This document shows, one piece after another, positions 45,748 to 57,612 of a DNA stretch of 64,000 nucleotides. This DNA is from Citrifermentans bremense (GTDB lineage Bacteria; Desulfobacterota; Desulfuromonadia; Geobacterales; Geobacteraceae): assembly GCF_014218275.1 (NCBI RefSeq), contig NZ_AP023213.1:3202001-3266000 (forward strand). The letters run 5' to 3'. The position numbers and the translations under genes were made by a program. The notes under the pieces were generated by a model. It searched no databases, had not been told where the DNA came from, and saw only the letters and a list, made by a program, of their open reading frames with translations. How positions within the stretch are numbered: the stretch's first letter is position 1; each line of letters starts with the position of its first letter.

Positions 45748-46668
45748 TCAGGAAAGGTGAGAGCGCGAGGAGTTTTTTTCGGCATCGAAAGCGGCTTGCG
45801 CGGCGCCAAGGACTCCAGCGTCCGGGCCTAAGGCGCCTTTCACCACGCAGGCGGCCGCACCGGGAAGCGCCAGGGTGCGGGAGCGTATCTCCCGGCGCAT
45901 CGCCGGGGCCAGGAGCTCGAAACTCTCGGACACCCCACCTCCCAGGATCACCGCCTCCAGGTTCAAAAGGTTTAGCACCCCGGCCGCTGCGATCCCCAGG
46001 TAGCGTCCGGCCTCCTCGAAGCGGGCGACAGCCGCGGCATCCCCGCTCGCCGCGCGCCGGGCGACGGCGGCGGCGCTGTCGTTTCCCGAAGAGATGGCGG
46101 TGGCGAAGGTGTACTGCTCCAGGCACCCCCGGTTGCCGCAGCCGCAGGGGCGGCCGTCCGGTTCCACCGTCAGGTGCCCCAGCTCGCCGGCCAGCCCGTT
46201 GGCCCCGGTCCAAAGCCGCCCGTCCAGAATCAGCCCCGCTCCCACCCCGGTGCCGATGGTGAGCATGAGCCAGGAGCGGTACCTCCTGCCGGCGCCGAAG
46301 CGCTGCTCGCCGAGGGCGCAGGCGTTGGCGTCGTTTAGGACCAGTACCGGCACCCCCAGGGCGCGCGCAAGCTCCGAGCCCAGGTCCACCCCCTTGAGCG
46401 CCGGGAGGTTGACGCTGGATAGCACCACCCCCTCAGCCGAGACGAGGCCGGGGACGCCGATCCCGACCCCTGCGACCCTCACCCCCCCGGCGACGGCCTC
46501 CCCTTGCAGCCGCCGCAGCGCCCCCTGCAGCCGGGCCACAAACGGCGCCGACGCCACAACCTTCTCCGTCGGCTCGCTCTCCCTGCAAAGCACCGCTCCG
46601 CTTTTGTCCACCAGGGCGAAACGGAGGTTGGTCCCCCCTACGTCCACCCCGATACAGACCCCTTCCAT
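45748..46668 (-). CDS. ROK-family sugar kinase (glucokinase type)
   Basis: The 306-aa product begins VCIGVDVGGTNLRFALVD (ATP phosphate site). It has the ROK zinc motif CGCGNRGCLEQY and GTGVGAGLILDG. It phosphorylates glucose or a related hexose. The start ATG overlaps the HIT gene's stop (TGATG), so translation is coupled. Confidence 0.9.
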   Translation of the reverse strand: MEGVCIGVDVGGTNLRFALVDKSGAVLCRESEPTEKVVASAPFVARLQGALRRLQGEAVAGGVRVAGVGIGVPGLVSAEGVVLSSVNLPALKGVDLGSELARALGVPVLVLNDANACALGEQRFGAGRRYRSWLMLTIGTGVGAGLILDGRLWTGANGLAGELGHLTVEPDGRPCGCGNRGCLEQYTFATAISSGNDSAAAVARRAASGDAAAVARFEEAGRYLGIAAAGVLNLLNLEAVILGGGVSESFELLAPAMRREIRSRTLALPGAAACVVKGALGPDAGVLGAAQAAFDAEKNSSRSHLS

Positions 46669-47150
46669 CACAGCTCCCCCGCCGCGCTGAAGAACGGGAG
46701 CAGCCGGTCGTAGGTCGCCAAAAGCGCCTCCGGAATCACCCTTACGTCCGCCACTACGGTCATGAAGTTGCTGTCCCCAAACCAGCGCGGCACCACGTGC
46801 AGGTGCAGGTGGTCCTCGATGCCGGCGCCCGCGGCCTTGCCCAGGTTGATGCCGATGTTGAAGCCGTGGGCCCCGCTGGAGCGGGCCAGGATGTCCCGGC
46901 AAAGCGCCACCTCGCGCATCAGCTCCAGCAGTTCGTCCCCGGTAAGTTCCCCCAGGTCGGCGCTGTGGCGCCTGAGCGAGATCATGAGATGGCCGTTGGA
47001 GTAGGGATAGCGGTTCAGCATCACGCGCGAAAGCCTCGTGCGCCGCAGGATCAGGAGTTCCCGGTCGTCTCCCTCCGCACAGAAGATGCATTCCGTGTCC
47101 GCCGGTTGTGTCAGATACTCTACCCGCCATGGTGCCCAAAGATTGTCCAT
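46668..47150 (-). CDS. HIT-family nucleotide hydrolase/phosphorylase
   Basis: The ATG at 47150 follows GGAGGGG, giving 160 aa. The zinc pair ECIFC lies at residues 21-24. The histidine triad is HLHLHVVPRW. This subgroup includes AP4A phosphorylases and Fhit-like enzymes. It is translationally coupled to the ROK kinase downstream. Confidence 0.92.
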   Translation of the reverse strand: MDNLWAPWRVEYLTQPADTECIFCAEGDDRELLILRRTRLSRVMLNRYPYSNGHLMISLRRHSADLGELTGDELLELMREVALCRDILARSSGAHGFNIGINLGKAAGAGIEDHLHLHVVPRWFGDSNFMTVVADVRVIPEALLATYDRLLPFFSAAGEL

Positions 47151-47470
47151 TGCACCCCTCCGCTGCCCGCTGTCTGAGGGCCTGATAGAAGAGCGGCAGT
47201 CAACGCCGCGACAGAACCAATGTACAACGACCGCCTGCCATTGACAAGAAAGCGCGCTCATTCCCGGCGGCTTGAAGCTCGTTTAGTGCCCGAAACACTC
47301 AAAATGCGGCAAGCAGGCCGACATTGTAGCACCCCTGCACCGTGCTATAATTTTGCCTTTCGGCCCTGCGCCTCATCCTTCAGCAATCCGGACCGGAACA
47401 ATGACAGACAGTAGTTGTTTGGTCAACGAGCTGATAGCTCTGACGGGTAGTTCATCTTGAGGAGGTAGCA
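47151..47470. other. divergent promoter gap hit / maeB
   Basis: The 320-base gap carries no gene. It holds the maeB promoter at 47324-47351 on the plus strand; the minus-strand HIT promoter was not located. Confidence 0.55.
47324..47351 (+). promoter_or_regulatory. promoter of the malic enzyme gene
   Basis: TTGTAG (47324-47329), a 16-base spacer and a perfect TATAAT with an upstream TGC (47346-47351) give a leader of about 113 bases. Confidence 0.65.
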
Positions 47471-49720
<2,250 letters not shown>

Positions 49721-49730
49721 CCGGCGGCTG

Positions 49731-49768
49731 TTCCCGCCCCCGGAGGGGTAGGGTCAGGGAGGGGGAAG
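49731..49768. repeat. dispersed G-rich palindrome, family B copy
   Basis: TTCCCGCCCCCGGAGGGGTAGGGTCAGGGAGGGGGAAG lies directly after maeB. A weak hairpin with T run (AAAGGGGACCCG...GGATCCCCTTTCTT, 49777-49807) follows and may be the terminator. Confidence 0.6.
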
Positions 49769-49908
49769 TAATAGGAAAGGGGACCCGTTATTCGGATCCC
49801 CTTTCTTCGTGGGCGTAACTCTTGTTTTCATTGCCATGCTCGCCGCTTATTTGATATAGATAAACGCTGTGTCAGCAGGTAACCAGGCGAGAAGGATGGG
49901 CCGTACCC

Positions 49909-50646
49909 ATGGATGAAGTATTAGCGCCGCTTGACGAAGCGGACCAGCCGATAAAGCCGAACCGGCAGTTTATCACCGGCCTCGCGGTCTCTCTGGCACT
50001 GCACCTTGTCTGTGCCGTCATCCTCGTGGGCCTTCCCGGAGGGGGGGAACAACCCCGTCCGCAGGTCACCTACGTCGACCTGAACTCCATTGCGACACCG
50101 CGCCCGGCTGCTCCCGCGGCAAAGCCGGCTGCCGCCGAACCGGAACTCCCCGAACCCGATCCCGCCAAGGCCGAGCCGATACCGGTCCCCGAGACGCCCC
50201 CCGCACCGCCGCAGCAGGTCGAGGAAAAGCAGCCGGAGGCCCAGCCTGCCCCCCCGCAACCGGCCCCCGCCGAAGAGAGGTCCGCGACCACTTTCGGGAT
50301 GGGACTCACCAAGGGGTACTTCAAGAGCTTAAGCGACGGCGATTCGCTGCGCCCCGATGTTAAGGCGTACTACCAGGAGGTTTTGCAGGGAGTCAACAAC
50401 AAGTGGTGGCTGGAGCAGAAGGATCAGAAGGTGCGGACCATCGTGGTCAACATAAGCGTGGCGAGAAACGGCGAAATCGTGGGGAGCTTCATCCTGCAGA
50501 GTTCGGGGAACATGGTCTACGACCGGATGGTGCAGAAAACCCTGGAGGCCTCGGGTCCCCTGCCGCCGCTTCCCGCAACCTTCCATGGCGAGGTATTCAA
50601 CGCCCCCATCCGCCTGGTCCCACCGCTGAACCTGTTGGCCTGGTAG
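49909..50646 (+). CDS. TonB-family energy transducer
   Basis: The 245-aa protein has one N-terminal membrane segment (residues 24-42). A Pro/Glu/Ala-rich linker (residues 60-130) spans the periplasm, and a C-terminal domain with YDRMVQKTLEASGPLPPLP matches TonB. It couples the proton motive force to outer membrane receptors. ExbB and ExbD genes are not adjacent. Confidence 0.88.
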   Translation: MDEVLAPLDEADQPIKPNRQFITGLAVSLALHLVCAVILVGLPGGGEQPRPQVTYVDLNSIATPRPAAPAAKPAAAEPELPEPDPAKAEPIPVPETPPAPPQQVEEKQPEAQPAPPQPAPAEERSATTFGMGLTKGYFKSLSDGDSLRPDVKAYYQEVLQGVNNKWWLEQKDQKVRTIVVNISVARNGEIVGSFILQSSGNMVYDRMVQKTLEASGPLPPLPATFHGEVFNAPIRLVPPLNLLAW

Positions 50647-50652
50647 ACGCCG

Positions 50653-52476
50653 CTACCCCTCTTCCATTTCCAGTTCGATGATGTCCAGGTGCTCTTCGCC
50701 GGAAAGGGCGGAGAGCCTCCGGGAGGCGTCGTGATACCCGGGGTCAGCGCCGATTACCTCCCGGTACAACTCTATCGCCTCGTCCGTCGCGCCCGAATGC
50801 TCCAGCAGTACGGCCAGCTCGTAGGAGATGCAGAGCCGCTCGGGCTGGGAGATCACCTCCAGGGCCAGGCCGCGGCGCAAAAGGTCCTCGGCCCGGTCGG
50901 GCTCCCCCTTCTCGCGATAGCAGATGGCCTGAAGCGTAAGGCAGTCCAGCCGCCGTTGGGGGTTGCGCGCGGCGATATCGAACTCCTTGATGGCTCCGCC
51001 GTACATCCCCATCTCTTTGTAGCCGATCCCCAGATCGTAGTGCGACTCAAGCTCCTGGATGTCCAGCTCAGCCTCCGGGACATCCTCGCTCTCCGGATAG
51101 ATCTCCTCCCATCCGCGCTGCCGCTGCGAGAGGACGGGCACCTCATCCTGCACCGCCTCCAGCGGGGCGTCCCAATCCTGCGTCTCCGAAAGCCACGGCT
51201 CTGCCGCCGGGGGCAGGTTGTCCGGTTCAGGGAGGTCTTCCAACTCGGGCAGCTCCTCCGATTCGGCAAGCGCGTCCGACTCCGGCAGTTCCTCCCAGGG
51301 GAGAGCCACGCCCAGCTCCTGCGGCAGGGCGAGTTCAGGCACCGCCTCGGCATCCAGCTCGACCACCGGGGCAGCTTCCTGCTCCAGCGGCTCCTCCTCC
51401 AGCGACTGCACCACCTCGTCGAAATCGAGTTCCAGGGAAAAATCGAGCTGCAGGTCGACGCCCTCCGGCGCCTCAGGCTGCACCAGTTCAGGGGCGGAGG
51501 TTATCGCCGGAGACGCGGCCTCAAGGTCCGGGGAACTCGCCTCCGGGGCGGGCGCCAGCGGGAGATCGTCGTCCAGGTCGAGCTCGATCTCCTCTTCCCA
51601 GGAGGCGAGCGCGGGAGCTTCCTCGGCAGGTGCGGCGGCGAGATCCGGCTCCGGCTCCCAGGAGCCTACCGGGGGGGACTGCTCCAGTTCGGCTGCCGGC
51701 AGGGGCTGATTGAAAGGATCCGGGAGTTCTTCGATCGCTTCCGGCTCGCCCTCGCTCTCCCAGGGGGCGGGGGCATCCGCATCCGTGCCGGGGATGTCGT
51801 GGGATTCCAACGACTCGATGGCGCCCGGAGCTGTGTCGTCGCGATGTTCATGTCCGGTGGAGGTGACTTCCCTTCCCCTGTCCGGGAAAAGCTGCTGCAG
51901 GCGGAACCCCACCACCTCGGCATCCGCTGCGTGACCGCGTGCGCGCAGCGAGGCGGCGAGCTGCTCCAGGGACTGGCAGGACTCTTCCTTGGCGCCGGTA
52001 GCGAAGAGGAGCTCGGCGTGTTTGAGGCGGGTGGCGCAGTGCTCGGCATCCACGTCCAGCATCTTTTCCACCACCTGGAGCGCCTCTTTGAGGGCGCCTT
52101 CCTTTTCGTATTGCGCCGCGACCTGGCCGTATTCGGCGAGCGCATTCCCCACCAGCCCCTGTTGGTGGTTCAAGGAGGCTATTGTGAGCGTCACCGCGGT
52201 GTCGCCGGGAGAGAGACGCTGGATCTGCTTGTAGATGGCAATGGCTTTAAGGAAATAGGAATTATCGGCGTAGTGCTTGCCGATAACCTCATACTGTTGG
52301 ATCGCCTCTTCCTTGCGGCGATCCCGCACCAGGAGCTCGGCCAGCCGTTGGCGGTAACGGACATCGGAGGGATCCAGGGCCACCACTTGCTGGTAATCCT
52401 TAATCGCCTTGTCGATTTGTCCTTTAAGAACGAAGCGCTGGGCGCTTTCGAGGATTTTTTCTTTTTTCGTAGCCAC
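50653..52476 (-). CDS. tetratricopeptide-repeat protein with acidic linker
   Basis: A GTG start gives 607 aa. Residues 1-190 form several TPR units (AIKDYQQVVALDPSDVRYRQRLAE and repeats). A very acidic Glu/Asp/Pro/Ala-rich region spans about residues 200-460, and a further TPR block (YDLGIGYKEMGMYGGAIKEF) ends the protein. It has no signal peptide, so it is a cytoplasmic scaffold. Convergent with the TonB gene. Partners are unknown. Confidence 0.85.
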   Translation of the reverse strand: MATKKEKILESAQRFVLKGQIDKAIKDYQQVVALDPSDVRYRQRLAELLVRDRRKEEAIQQYEVIGKHYADNSYFLKAIAIYKQIQRLSPGDTAVTLTIASLNHQQGLVGNALAEYGQVAAQYEKEGALKEALQVVEKMLDVDAEHCATRLKHAELLFATGAKEESCQSLEQLAASLRARGHAADAEVVGFRLQQLFPDRGREVTSTGHEHRDDTAPGAIESLESHDIPGTDADAPAPWESEGEPEAIEELPDPFNQPLPAAELEQSPPVGSWEPEPDLAAAPAEEAPALASWEEEIELDLDDDLPLAPAPEASSPDLEAASPAITSAPELVQPEAPEGVDLQLDFSLELDFDEVVQSLEEEPLEQEAAPVVELDAEAVPELALPQELGVALPWEELPESDALAESEELPELEDLPEPDNLPPAAEPWLSETQDWDAPLEAVQDEVPVLSQRQRGWEEIYPESEDVPEAELDIQELESHYDLGIGYKEMGMYGGAIKEFDIAARNPQRRLDCLTLQAICYREKGEPDRAEDLLRRGLALEVISQPERLCISYELAVLLEHSGATDEAIELYREVIGADPGYHDASRRLSALSGEEHLDIIELEMEEG

Positions 52477-52537
52477 TTAAAGCCTCATGAAGCCGAAAGA
52501 TGCGAGCTTCTAAAATTAGAACAAACTACGTCCGGTG

Positions 52538-54436
52538 TCAAGGATCATGCTGACGCAGTTCCCGCACGATTTCCTTCAACCGTGCGAGCTCTTCCCTGCG
52601 CAGCGGGCGGTCGCGGTAGACGGCGGCGCCATAGATGGCTGTGAACTCCCGGATCCTGGGATCGCCCAGCCGCGCCGACAGCTCGAAGAGCCCCTCCTCC
52701 CCGCTCACCTCCCCGGGGTAGCGCTTCCGCGCGGCCCTCAGCATGCTCCTCAGCACCCTCTCCTCACGGCTTGCCGGCCGTTTCCTGAGCCAGTAACCGA
52801 TCCCCGCGGCCGGCAGCGCCAGGAACAGCAGGGCCATCGCCCCGCGCACGAAGCCGTCGGGAAGCCGCAGGTCGCGTGCCTTGTTCCCCGCCCGCCTGAC
52901 CAGCGCGATCTGCTTGTCGAGGTCGTAGCTTACCACCGCCTTGTCCCAGTAGAAGCTCACCGCGTCGACGTACATCGACAGCCCCCTGGCAGCGGCGCCG
53001 CGCCTTGCAGCACCTACCGCCCAGGCGCTGGGATCGACCGTCTGCCACCCTGCCCCGTCGAGGTAAGCCTCGACCCAGACGTGCGCCATGTCCTCGGTGA
53101 CCAGGTAGTACCCCCCCATGTCGTTGTAGCTGCCGCCTCGATACCCCCCCACCAGCCGCGACGGGATGCCTGCAAGTCTCAGCAGCGTGGCGTAGGAGGA
53201 GGCGAAGTATTCACAGTTGCCCCGCCTTTTATCGAAGAGGAAGGAGTCCAGCGGCTGGGGCCCGACCGGGAGGTCCGTGTTCGCATAGGTGATCCTCTGG
53301 TTGCGGAAGAACCCCTCCAAAAGCCTCATCCGCTCCCGGGGGTCGAGCCCGGCGCGGGCAAGCTCCCGCCCTTTGGCGAGCATGCGCTCTGGGAGCGTCG
53401 CCGGAAGCTGCAGGTAGAAGTCGCGGTCGATCCCTCTCTTCACCTCCAGGGCGCCCCCCAAAACCGAGGCCGCGACGTACTTCACCTTCCGGTCCAGAGG
53501 TCGGCGGGAGATGAAGACGGCGTCGTTGGCCTCGTCGTGGCGCACCCCGGTGATGCTGCGGGGGGTGTTCAGGGCGAGGAGGTAGGAGTTTTGCGAACGT
53601 TCCGGGTAGATCTCCTGCACCACCGCGCTCCCGCGCTGGACCGGGGGTAGCTCCTCGGGGACCGGTAGCCTCACCCAGGAGTTGCCGCGAAAACCGTTCA
53701 GCACGATGCCGCGCCAGTAGAGCTTCTCCTCCGGAAGTTTCCCGGTGACCGCCCTCAGCACTGCTCCTTTCACTTCGGTCACGCTCGCCGTCTCCCCCGG
53801 TTGTACGCTGTCGGAGAGACCGGTCTTCTTCCCTGCCGCGCCGTTCAGGAAGTGCCAAAGGGGGTACTGGGTCCTCGGCAAGAGCACGAAGAGCACGAGC
53901 AGGATGGGAAGCGACGCCACGGGGATAAAGAGCGATACGGAAAGCACCCTTTTCCCCTGCTCGGGGGTAAGGGAGATGGCGGGGTCCTGGGCGTGGAAGG
54001 TGAGGAGCACGAGCGACACGGCCAAAAGGAGCAGCAGAAGCAGCAGGTACAGCAAGAAGATGGCGGAAATCTCGTAGAGCGACGAGGCGGCCAGGCAAAA
54101 GAGCGACAGCGCGAAGGCCTGCAGGTAATGCCTGCCGCTTCTCTCCCCCAAAAGCCTGACGGCGAGAAAGAGCACCAGGAGGTCCCCGGTCACCGGGACC
54201 AGGCGGTCCATGCTGAATCCGACGGCGTAGTAGAGAAAGAGCGCGATGGAGAGCGGGGTGAGCAGGCGCGCCGGCAGCGCTCGGCCGCTTCGCTGCAGGT
54301 AAAAGGCGATCATGAGCGATGCCGGGAAGAAGTAGCTCGGCAGCGGGTCAAGGTACGGCTGCAGCGGCAGGTACCCCAGAAGCGCGATGCAGCCGGCAAG
54401 GAGGTTCAGCAGCTTTTCAATCTTCAGCTTGGCCAT
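52538..54436 (-). CDS. TgpA-type membrane transglutaminase-like protein
   Basis: The ATG at 54436 overlaps the DUF58 stop, giving 632 aa. About six membrane segments fill residues 1-190, as in DUF3488. A periplasmic transglutaminase domain has Cys in GNCEYFASSYATLLRLAGIP, His in MAHVWVEAYLDG and Asp in TVDPS. A further helix near residue 540 and a cytoplasmic tail follow. It is the third gene of a MoxR-DUF58-TgpA operon, a common set whose substrate is unknown. Confidence 0.9.
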   Translation of the reverse strand: MAKLKIEKLLNLLAGCIALLGYLPLQPYLDPLPSYFFPASLMIAFYLQRSGRALPARLLTPLSIALFLYYAVGFSMDRLVPVTGDLLVLFLAVRLLGERSGRHYLQAFALSLFCLAASSLYEISAIFLLYLLLLLLLLAVSLVLLTFHAQDPAISLTPEQGKRVLSVSLFIPVASLPILLVLFVLLPRTQYPLWHFLNGAAGKKTGLSDSVQPGETASVTEVKGAVLRAVTGKLPEEKLYWRGIVLNGFRGNSWVRLPVPEELPPVQRGSAVVQEIYPERSQNSYLLALNTPRSITGVRHDEANDAVFISRRPLDRKVKYVAASVLGGALEVKRGIDRDFYLQLPATLPERMLAKGRELARAGLDPRERMRLLEGFFRNQRITYANTDLPVGPQPLDSFLFDKRRGNCEYFASSYATLLRLAGIPSRLVGGYRGGSYNDMGGYYLVTEDMAHVWVEAYLDGAGWQTVDPSAWAVGAARRGAAARGLSMYVDAVSFYWDKAVVSYDLDKQIALVRRAGNKARDLRLPDGFVRGAMALLFLALPAAGIGYWLRKRPASREERVLRSMLRAARKRYPGEVSGEEGLFELSARLGDPRIREFTAIYGAAVYRDRPLRREELARLKEIVRELRQHDP

Positions 54437-55331
54437 AAAGGGCAAGTTCTCCCAGGAGTTTGAGCCGGTGCGCGCGGGTAGGGGCAGCCGGCGCGATCAC
54501 CTTCTCCCCCAGCCTGAGCCCTACCTGGCGCCCCCCCTTCACCAGGCGGTTCACCAGGTAGGAGCAGGCGCTGAGGCGCTGCTCCAGGTCGCGGCCGGGA
54601 ACGCGCTCCAAGTCCAGTGTGAGCGGCTCCCCCGCCGTCGCCGAAAGCTCCTTCACCTTGAACACCTCGTGCTTGGCGGAGAGGCGCCAGTGGATCAGTT
54701 TGAGCGGTTCCCCTCCCCGGTAGTCCGAGATCTTGGCGAGATCCCCCTCGTAGCCGGGGGCAGCAGCGGCGACCGCCTCCCCCGTGTCCGGCTTCCCACC
54801 CTGCAAGAAAAGCCCGAGAGGTCGCGGCGCAGGGAAGACGGTGAAGGTCGCGGGAAGGTCGAGTCGGGTGTAGCGGATGAAGAAATTGACCGGGAAACGG
54901 GAGCTGATCGTGGCACAGGGGAGGCTTCTTTTGCCGCGGGAGGAAAAGGTGAGAAAAAGCGACTCCGACTCTGGACGGCGCGGCGGGAGCATGAGAAACC
55001 AGACCGAGCCGGACGAGAGCGCGACGTCTATGAGGAAGGAGGGAAGGATTTTCTTGCGGTTCTCCAGGCGCACCGAGACGGCGGTGGTGGTGCCGGCGTA
55101 GACCTCGTCGGGAAGCTGGACCTGCGCGGAGAGCCCCCGGAGGTTCAGCCACCCCAGGACACCGGTCACCGCCATGAAGCCGAGCATGGCGGCCACGATG
55201 AGAAAGAGCAGGTTGTTTCCGGTGTTGACTGCGGAGACCCCCAGAAGCAGCGTGGCGGCGATGTACAGCCCTCCCCCCTTGGTGAGCTTTATGTGAGGGG
55301 GAGCGGTATCTCTTTCAGGATGGCGTTTAAT
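54417..55331 (-). CDS. DUF58 protein with apparent ATT start
   Basis: The product is 304 aa if it starts at ATT (55331), which has AAGGAG 5 bases upstream inside the end of the MoxR gene. No ATG, GTG or TTG exists in this frame between the upstream stop and the GTG at 55196. Starting at that GTG would delete the first membrane helix (GLYIAATLLLGVSAVNTGNNLLFLI), which DUF58 proteins normally have. The C-terminal part contains YRGGEPLKLIHWRLSAKH, the DUF58 signature. It works with the MoxR ATPase upstream and the transglutaminase downstream. Confidence 0.82.
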   Translation of the reverse strand: MKRHPERDTAPPHIKLTKGGGLYIAATLLLGVSAVNTGNNLLFLIVAAMLGFMAVTGVLGWLNLRGLSAQVQLPDEVYAGTTTAVSVRLENRKKILPSFLIDVALSSGSVWFLMLPPRRPESESLFLTFSSRGKRSLPCATISSRFPVNFFIRYTRLDLPATFTVFPAPRPLGLFLQGGKPDTGEAVAAAAPGYEGDLAKISDYRGGEPLKLIHWRLSAKHEVFKVKELSATAGEPLTLDLERVPGRDLEQRLSACSYLVNRLVKGGRQVGLRLGEKVIAPAAPTRAHRLKLLGELALYGQAED

Positions 55332-56233
55332 ATCTGCTCCTTGTCCACCCCTTCATGCTCGGGGCGGAAAATGAGGCGGTGCGGGCATACCGCGTGCGCC
55401 ACGTCCCGTACATCCTCCGGCGCCACGAAGTCCCGGCCGTTAAGGTAGGCCGCTGCCTTGGCTGCGTCGACCATCCCGATGCCGCCGCGGGTGGAGAGGC
55501 CGGCCTGGATCAGGGGATGATTGCGGGTCGCCTTGATGATGGCGTAGACGTAGTCGGTCACCTTCTCACCTACGTAGACGCGCTCTTTGACCGCGCGTAT
55601 AGCCTCGACCAGTTCCTCGTGCGTCACCAGGGAGGGGATATGGAGGATATCGTCCCTGATGCTCCCCTGCCTCAGGATCCCCTTCTCGATCTCCTCGGGG
55701 GGGTAGCCGATGCCGGTCTTGATCAGGAAGCGGTCCATCTGCGATTCGGGAAGGGGGTAGGTGCCGACCTGCTCCACCGGATTCTGGGTGGCGAGGACCA
55801 GGAACGGTTCGGGGAGCTGGTAGGTCACCCCTTCCACCGTCACCCGGCGCTCCTCCATCGCCTCCAGAAGCGCGCTCTGCGTCTTGGGCATGGCACGGTT
55901 GATCTCGTCCACCAGCACGATGTTGTTGAAGACGGGGCCCTTGATGAAGTTGAAACGCCCGCTCTCCCTGTCGAAGACCGAGAGCCCTGTGATGTCCGAG
56001 GGAAGCAGGTCGCTGGTGCACTGAACCCGGCCAAAGGAAAGGCCGAGTGACCCGGCGAAGGCGAGCGCCATGGTGGTCTTCCCGAGCCCAGGGATGTCCT
56101 CCAAAAGGATGTGACCGCCAGTCAGAAGCGCCATCAGGCTCAGCCTCAGCGCCCTGACCTTCCCCTTCAGGTGCTGGCTGGAAAGCTCCTCCAGCACCCT
56201 GTTCATTTCGTCTACCCTTGGAAGTCCGTTCAA
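55289..56233 (-). CDS. MoxR-family AAA+ ATPase (second)
   Basis: A TTG start at 56233 with GGAGG 7 bases upstream gives 314 aa. Walker A GLGKTT, Walker B VLVDEINRAMPKTQSALLEAM and the sensor region ATQNPVEQVGTYPLPESQMDRF are typical MoxR. It heads the MoxR-DUF58-TgpA operon and overlaps the DUF58 gene by 43 bases. Confidence 0.93.
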   Translation of the reverse strand: MNGLPRVDEMNRVLEELSSQHLKGKVRALRLSLMALLTGGHILLEDIPGLGKTTMALAFAGSLGLSFGRVQCTSDLLPSDITGLSVFDRESGRFNFIKGPVFNNIVLVDEINRAMPKTQSALLEAMEERRVTVEGVTYQLPEPFLVLATQNPVEQVGTYPLPESQMDRFLIKTGIGYPPEEIEKGILRQGSIRDDILHIPSLVTHEELVEAIRAVKERVYVGEKVTDYVYAIIKATRNHPLIQAGLSTRGGIGMVDAAKAAAYLNGRDFVAPEDVRDVAHAVCPHRLIFRPEHEGVDKEQILNAILKEIPLPLT

Positions 56234-56357
56234 CCCTTTACCTCCCCGGCCAGATGCCAGCCACTCATTATACCGGCAGCCCCGGAAAATGAAACAGGGG
56301 GCCCGCCTACGCCCCCTTGACCCTACCCCAGCCCTTTCTCCAGCCTGGATCCCCGAT

Positions 56358-57113
56358 CTACAGCTGCCCCATGAACTTGTGCGTCTGGGGAATGACCCGG
56401 ACCTCGTTCAGCCCCGAGCAGAGTTCCTGAAGCTCCAGCATCCTCAGCGCGGGGAGCGCGACGGTGCCGTTTCCCAGCGTCATCGGCTGCAGGATGAGGG
56501 GAATGGCGGGGTTCACGTCCAGGATCATCCGGCAGGAGCGTTCGATCTCCCAATCCTCGGTGCTCTGGTCGACGACGATCTTCACGAAGACGCTGGTCTC
56601 GGCCGCCGTCTCCAGGAAGGTGCGGTGCGCGTCCCAGAGATCGGCGCAGCCGGAGGTGGACGGCAGCTTGAAGTCCATCCCGATGTAGTCGAGGTACGGC
56701 ATGAGCGGAGCGAGCGCGTCGGGAAGGGACCCGTTGGTCTCAAGATAAACCGGAAGCAGGCCTCTCAGCACCGGGAGCCACTCCTTGAGTTCTGCGGCGT
56801 AAAGCAGCGGCTCCCCGCCGGTGACGCTGATGGAGTGGTGGATGCCAGGCCACCCCGCGGTCCAGCTCTCCAGGAGCGTCGCAACCCGCTCAAGGCCTAC
56901 CGGGTTCGGCACCTTGAAGAAGTCGCGTCGCCCCGGGGTGAGCTCCAGCAGGCACTCGTCGGGCGTTTCGCTCATGCCGGGGGTATCGCAAAAGGAGCAG
57001 TTCAGGTTGCAGCCGGCAAGCCTCAAGAATACCTGGCGCAGGCCGACCAGGACCCCCTCCCCCTGGATCGAGGAAAAGCACTCCACCAGGGGGGCGCAAA
57101 GAGCCTTACTCAT
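56358..57113 (-). CDS. queE: 7-carboxy-7-deazaguanine synthase QueE
   Basis: The ATG at 57113 gives 251 aa. FSSIQGEGVLVG and CNLNCSFCDTPG (radical SAM) identify QueE, which makes 7-carboxy-7-deazaguanine for queuosine. It overlaps the queD stop by 8 bases, so the two are coupled. Confidence 0.92.
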   Translation of the reverse strand: MSKALCAPLVECFSSIQGEGVLVGLRQVFLRLAGCNLNCSFCDTPGMSETPDECLLELTPGRRDFFKVPNPVGLERVATLLESWTAGWPGIHHSISVTGGEPLLYAAELKEWLPVLRGLLPVYLETNGSLPDALAPLMPYLDYIGMDFKLPSTSGCADLWDAHRTFLETAAETSVFVKIVVDQSTEDWEIERSCRMILDVNPAIPLILQPMTLGNGTVALPALRMLELQELCSGLNEVRVIPQTHKFMGQL

Positions 57114-57474
57114 AGTAGCTCGCGGCGGCGAAATCCGACTCCCACACGGTGACCATCTCCACCTTGACCTTGTCGCTGCCAAGGATCTTGATCAGCTCAT
57201 GATAAAGGTAGCGCGCGATGTTCTCGGAAGAGGGAGATACCTCCGAGAATGGGGGAAGCTCGTTCAGGTACTTGTGGTCCAGGGTCTTCAAGAGGGCGTT
57301 GGTCTCCCGCTTGAGGATCTTGAAGTCGATGCCGAGGCCGGCCTTGTCCAGCTCGTTGGTCGTTACCGAGACTTCGACCTTCCAGTTGTGGCCATGCAGG
57401 TTCTCGCAGTCCCCCTGGTAGTTGATCAGGTTGTGGGCTGCAGCGAAGGCAGTGTGAATGGTGAGACGAAACAT
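57106..57474 (-). CDS. queD: 6-carboxytetrahydropterin synthase QueD
   Basis: The 122-aa protein has AFAAAHNL and CENLHGHNW, the zinc and catalytic Cys motif of QueD. It makes 6-carboxytetrahydropterin, substrate of QueE encoded next. QueC and QueF are not in the window. Confidence 0.93.
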   Translation of the reverse strand: MFRLTIHTAFAAAHNLINYQGDCENLHGHNWKVEVSVTTNELDKAGLGIDFKILKRETNALLKTLDHKYLNELPPFSEVSPSSENIARYLYHELIKILGSDKVKVEMVTVWESDFAAASYYE

Positions 57475-57530
57475 GCCACCCTCCGGGTTCTCATTATTAA
57501 CAACCGGCCCAATATATCATAAAAGGGAGG

Positions 57531-57552
57531 CTAAGGTTAAGGTTAAGGTTGA
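57531..57552. repeat. short TAAGGT hexamer array
   Basis: CTAAGGTTAAGGTTAAGGTTGAGG has three perfect hexamers in the gap upstream of queD. Confidence 0.8.
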
Positions 57553-57612
57553 GGGGGAGCGGATTTAATTGGAGGCGGGGATGACGCGTGTGGCGGGGCC
57601 TGGGAACTTGTC

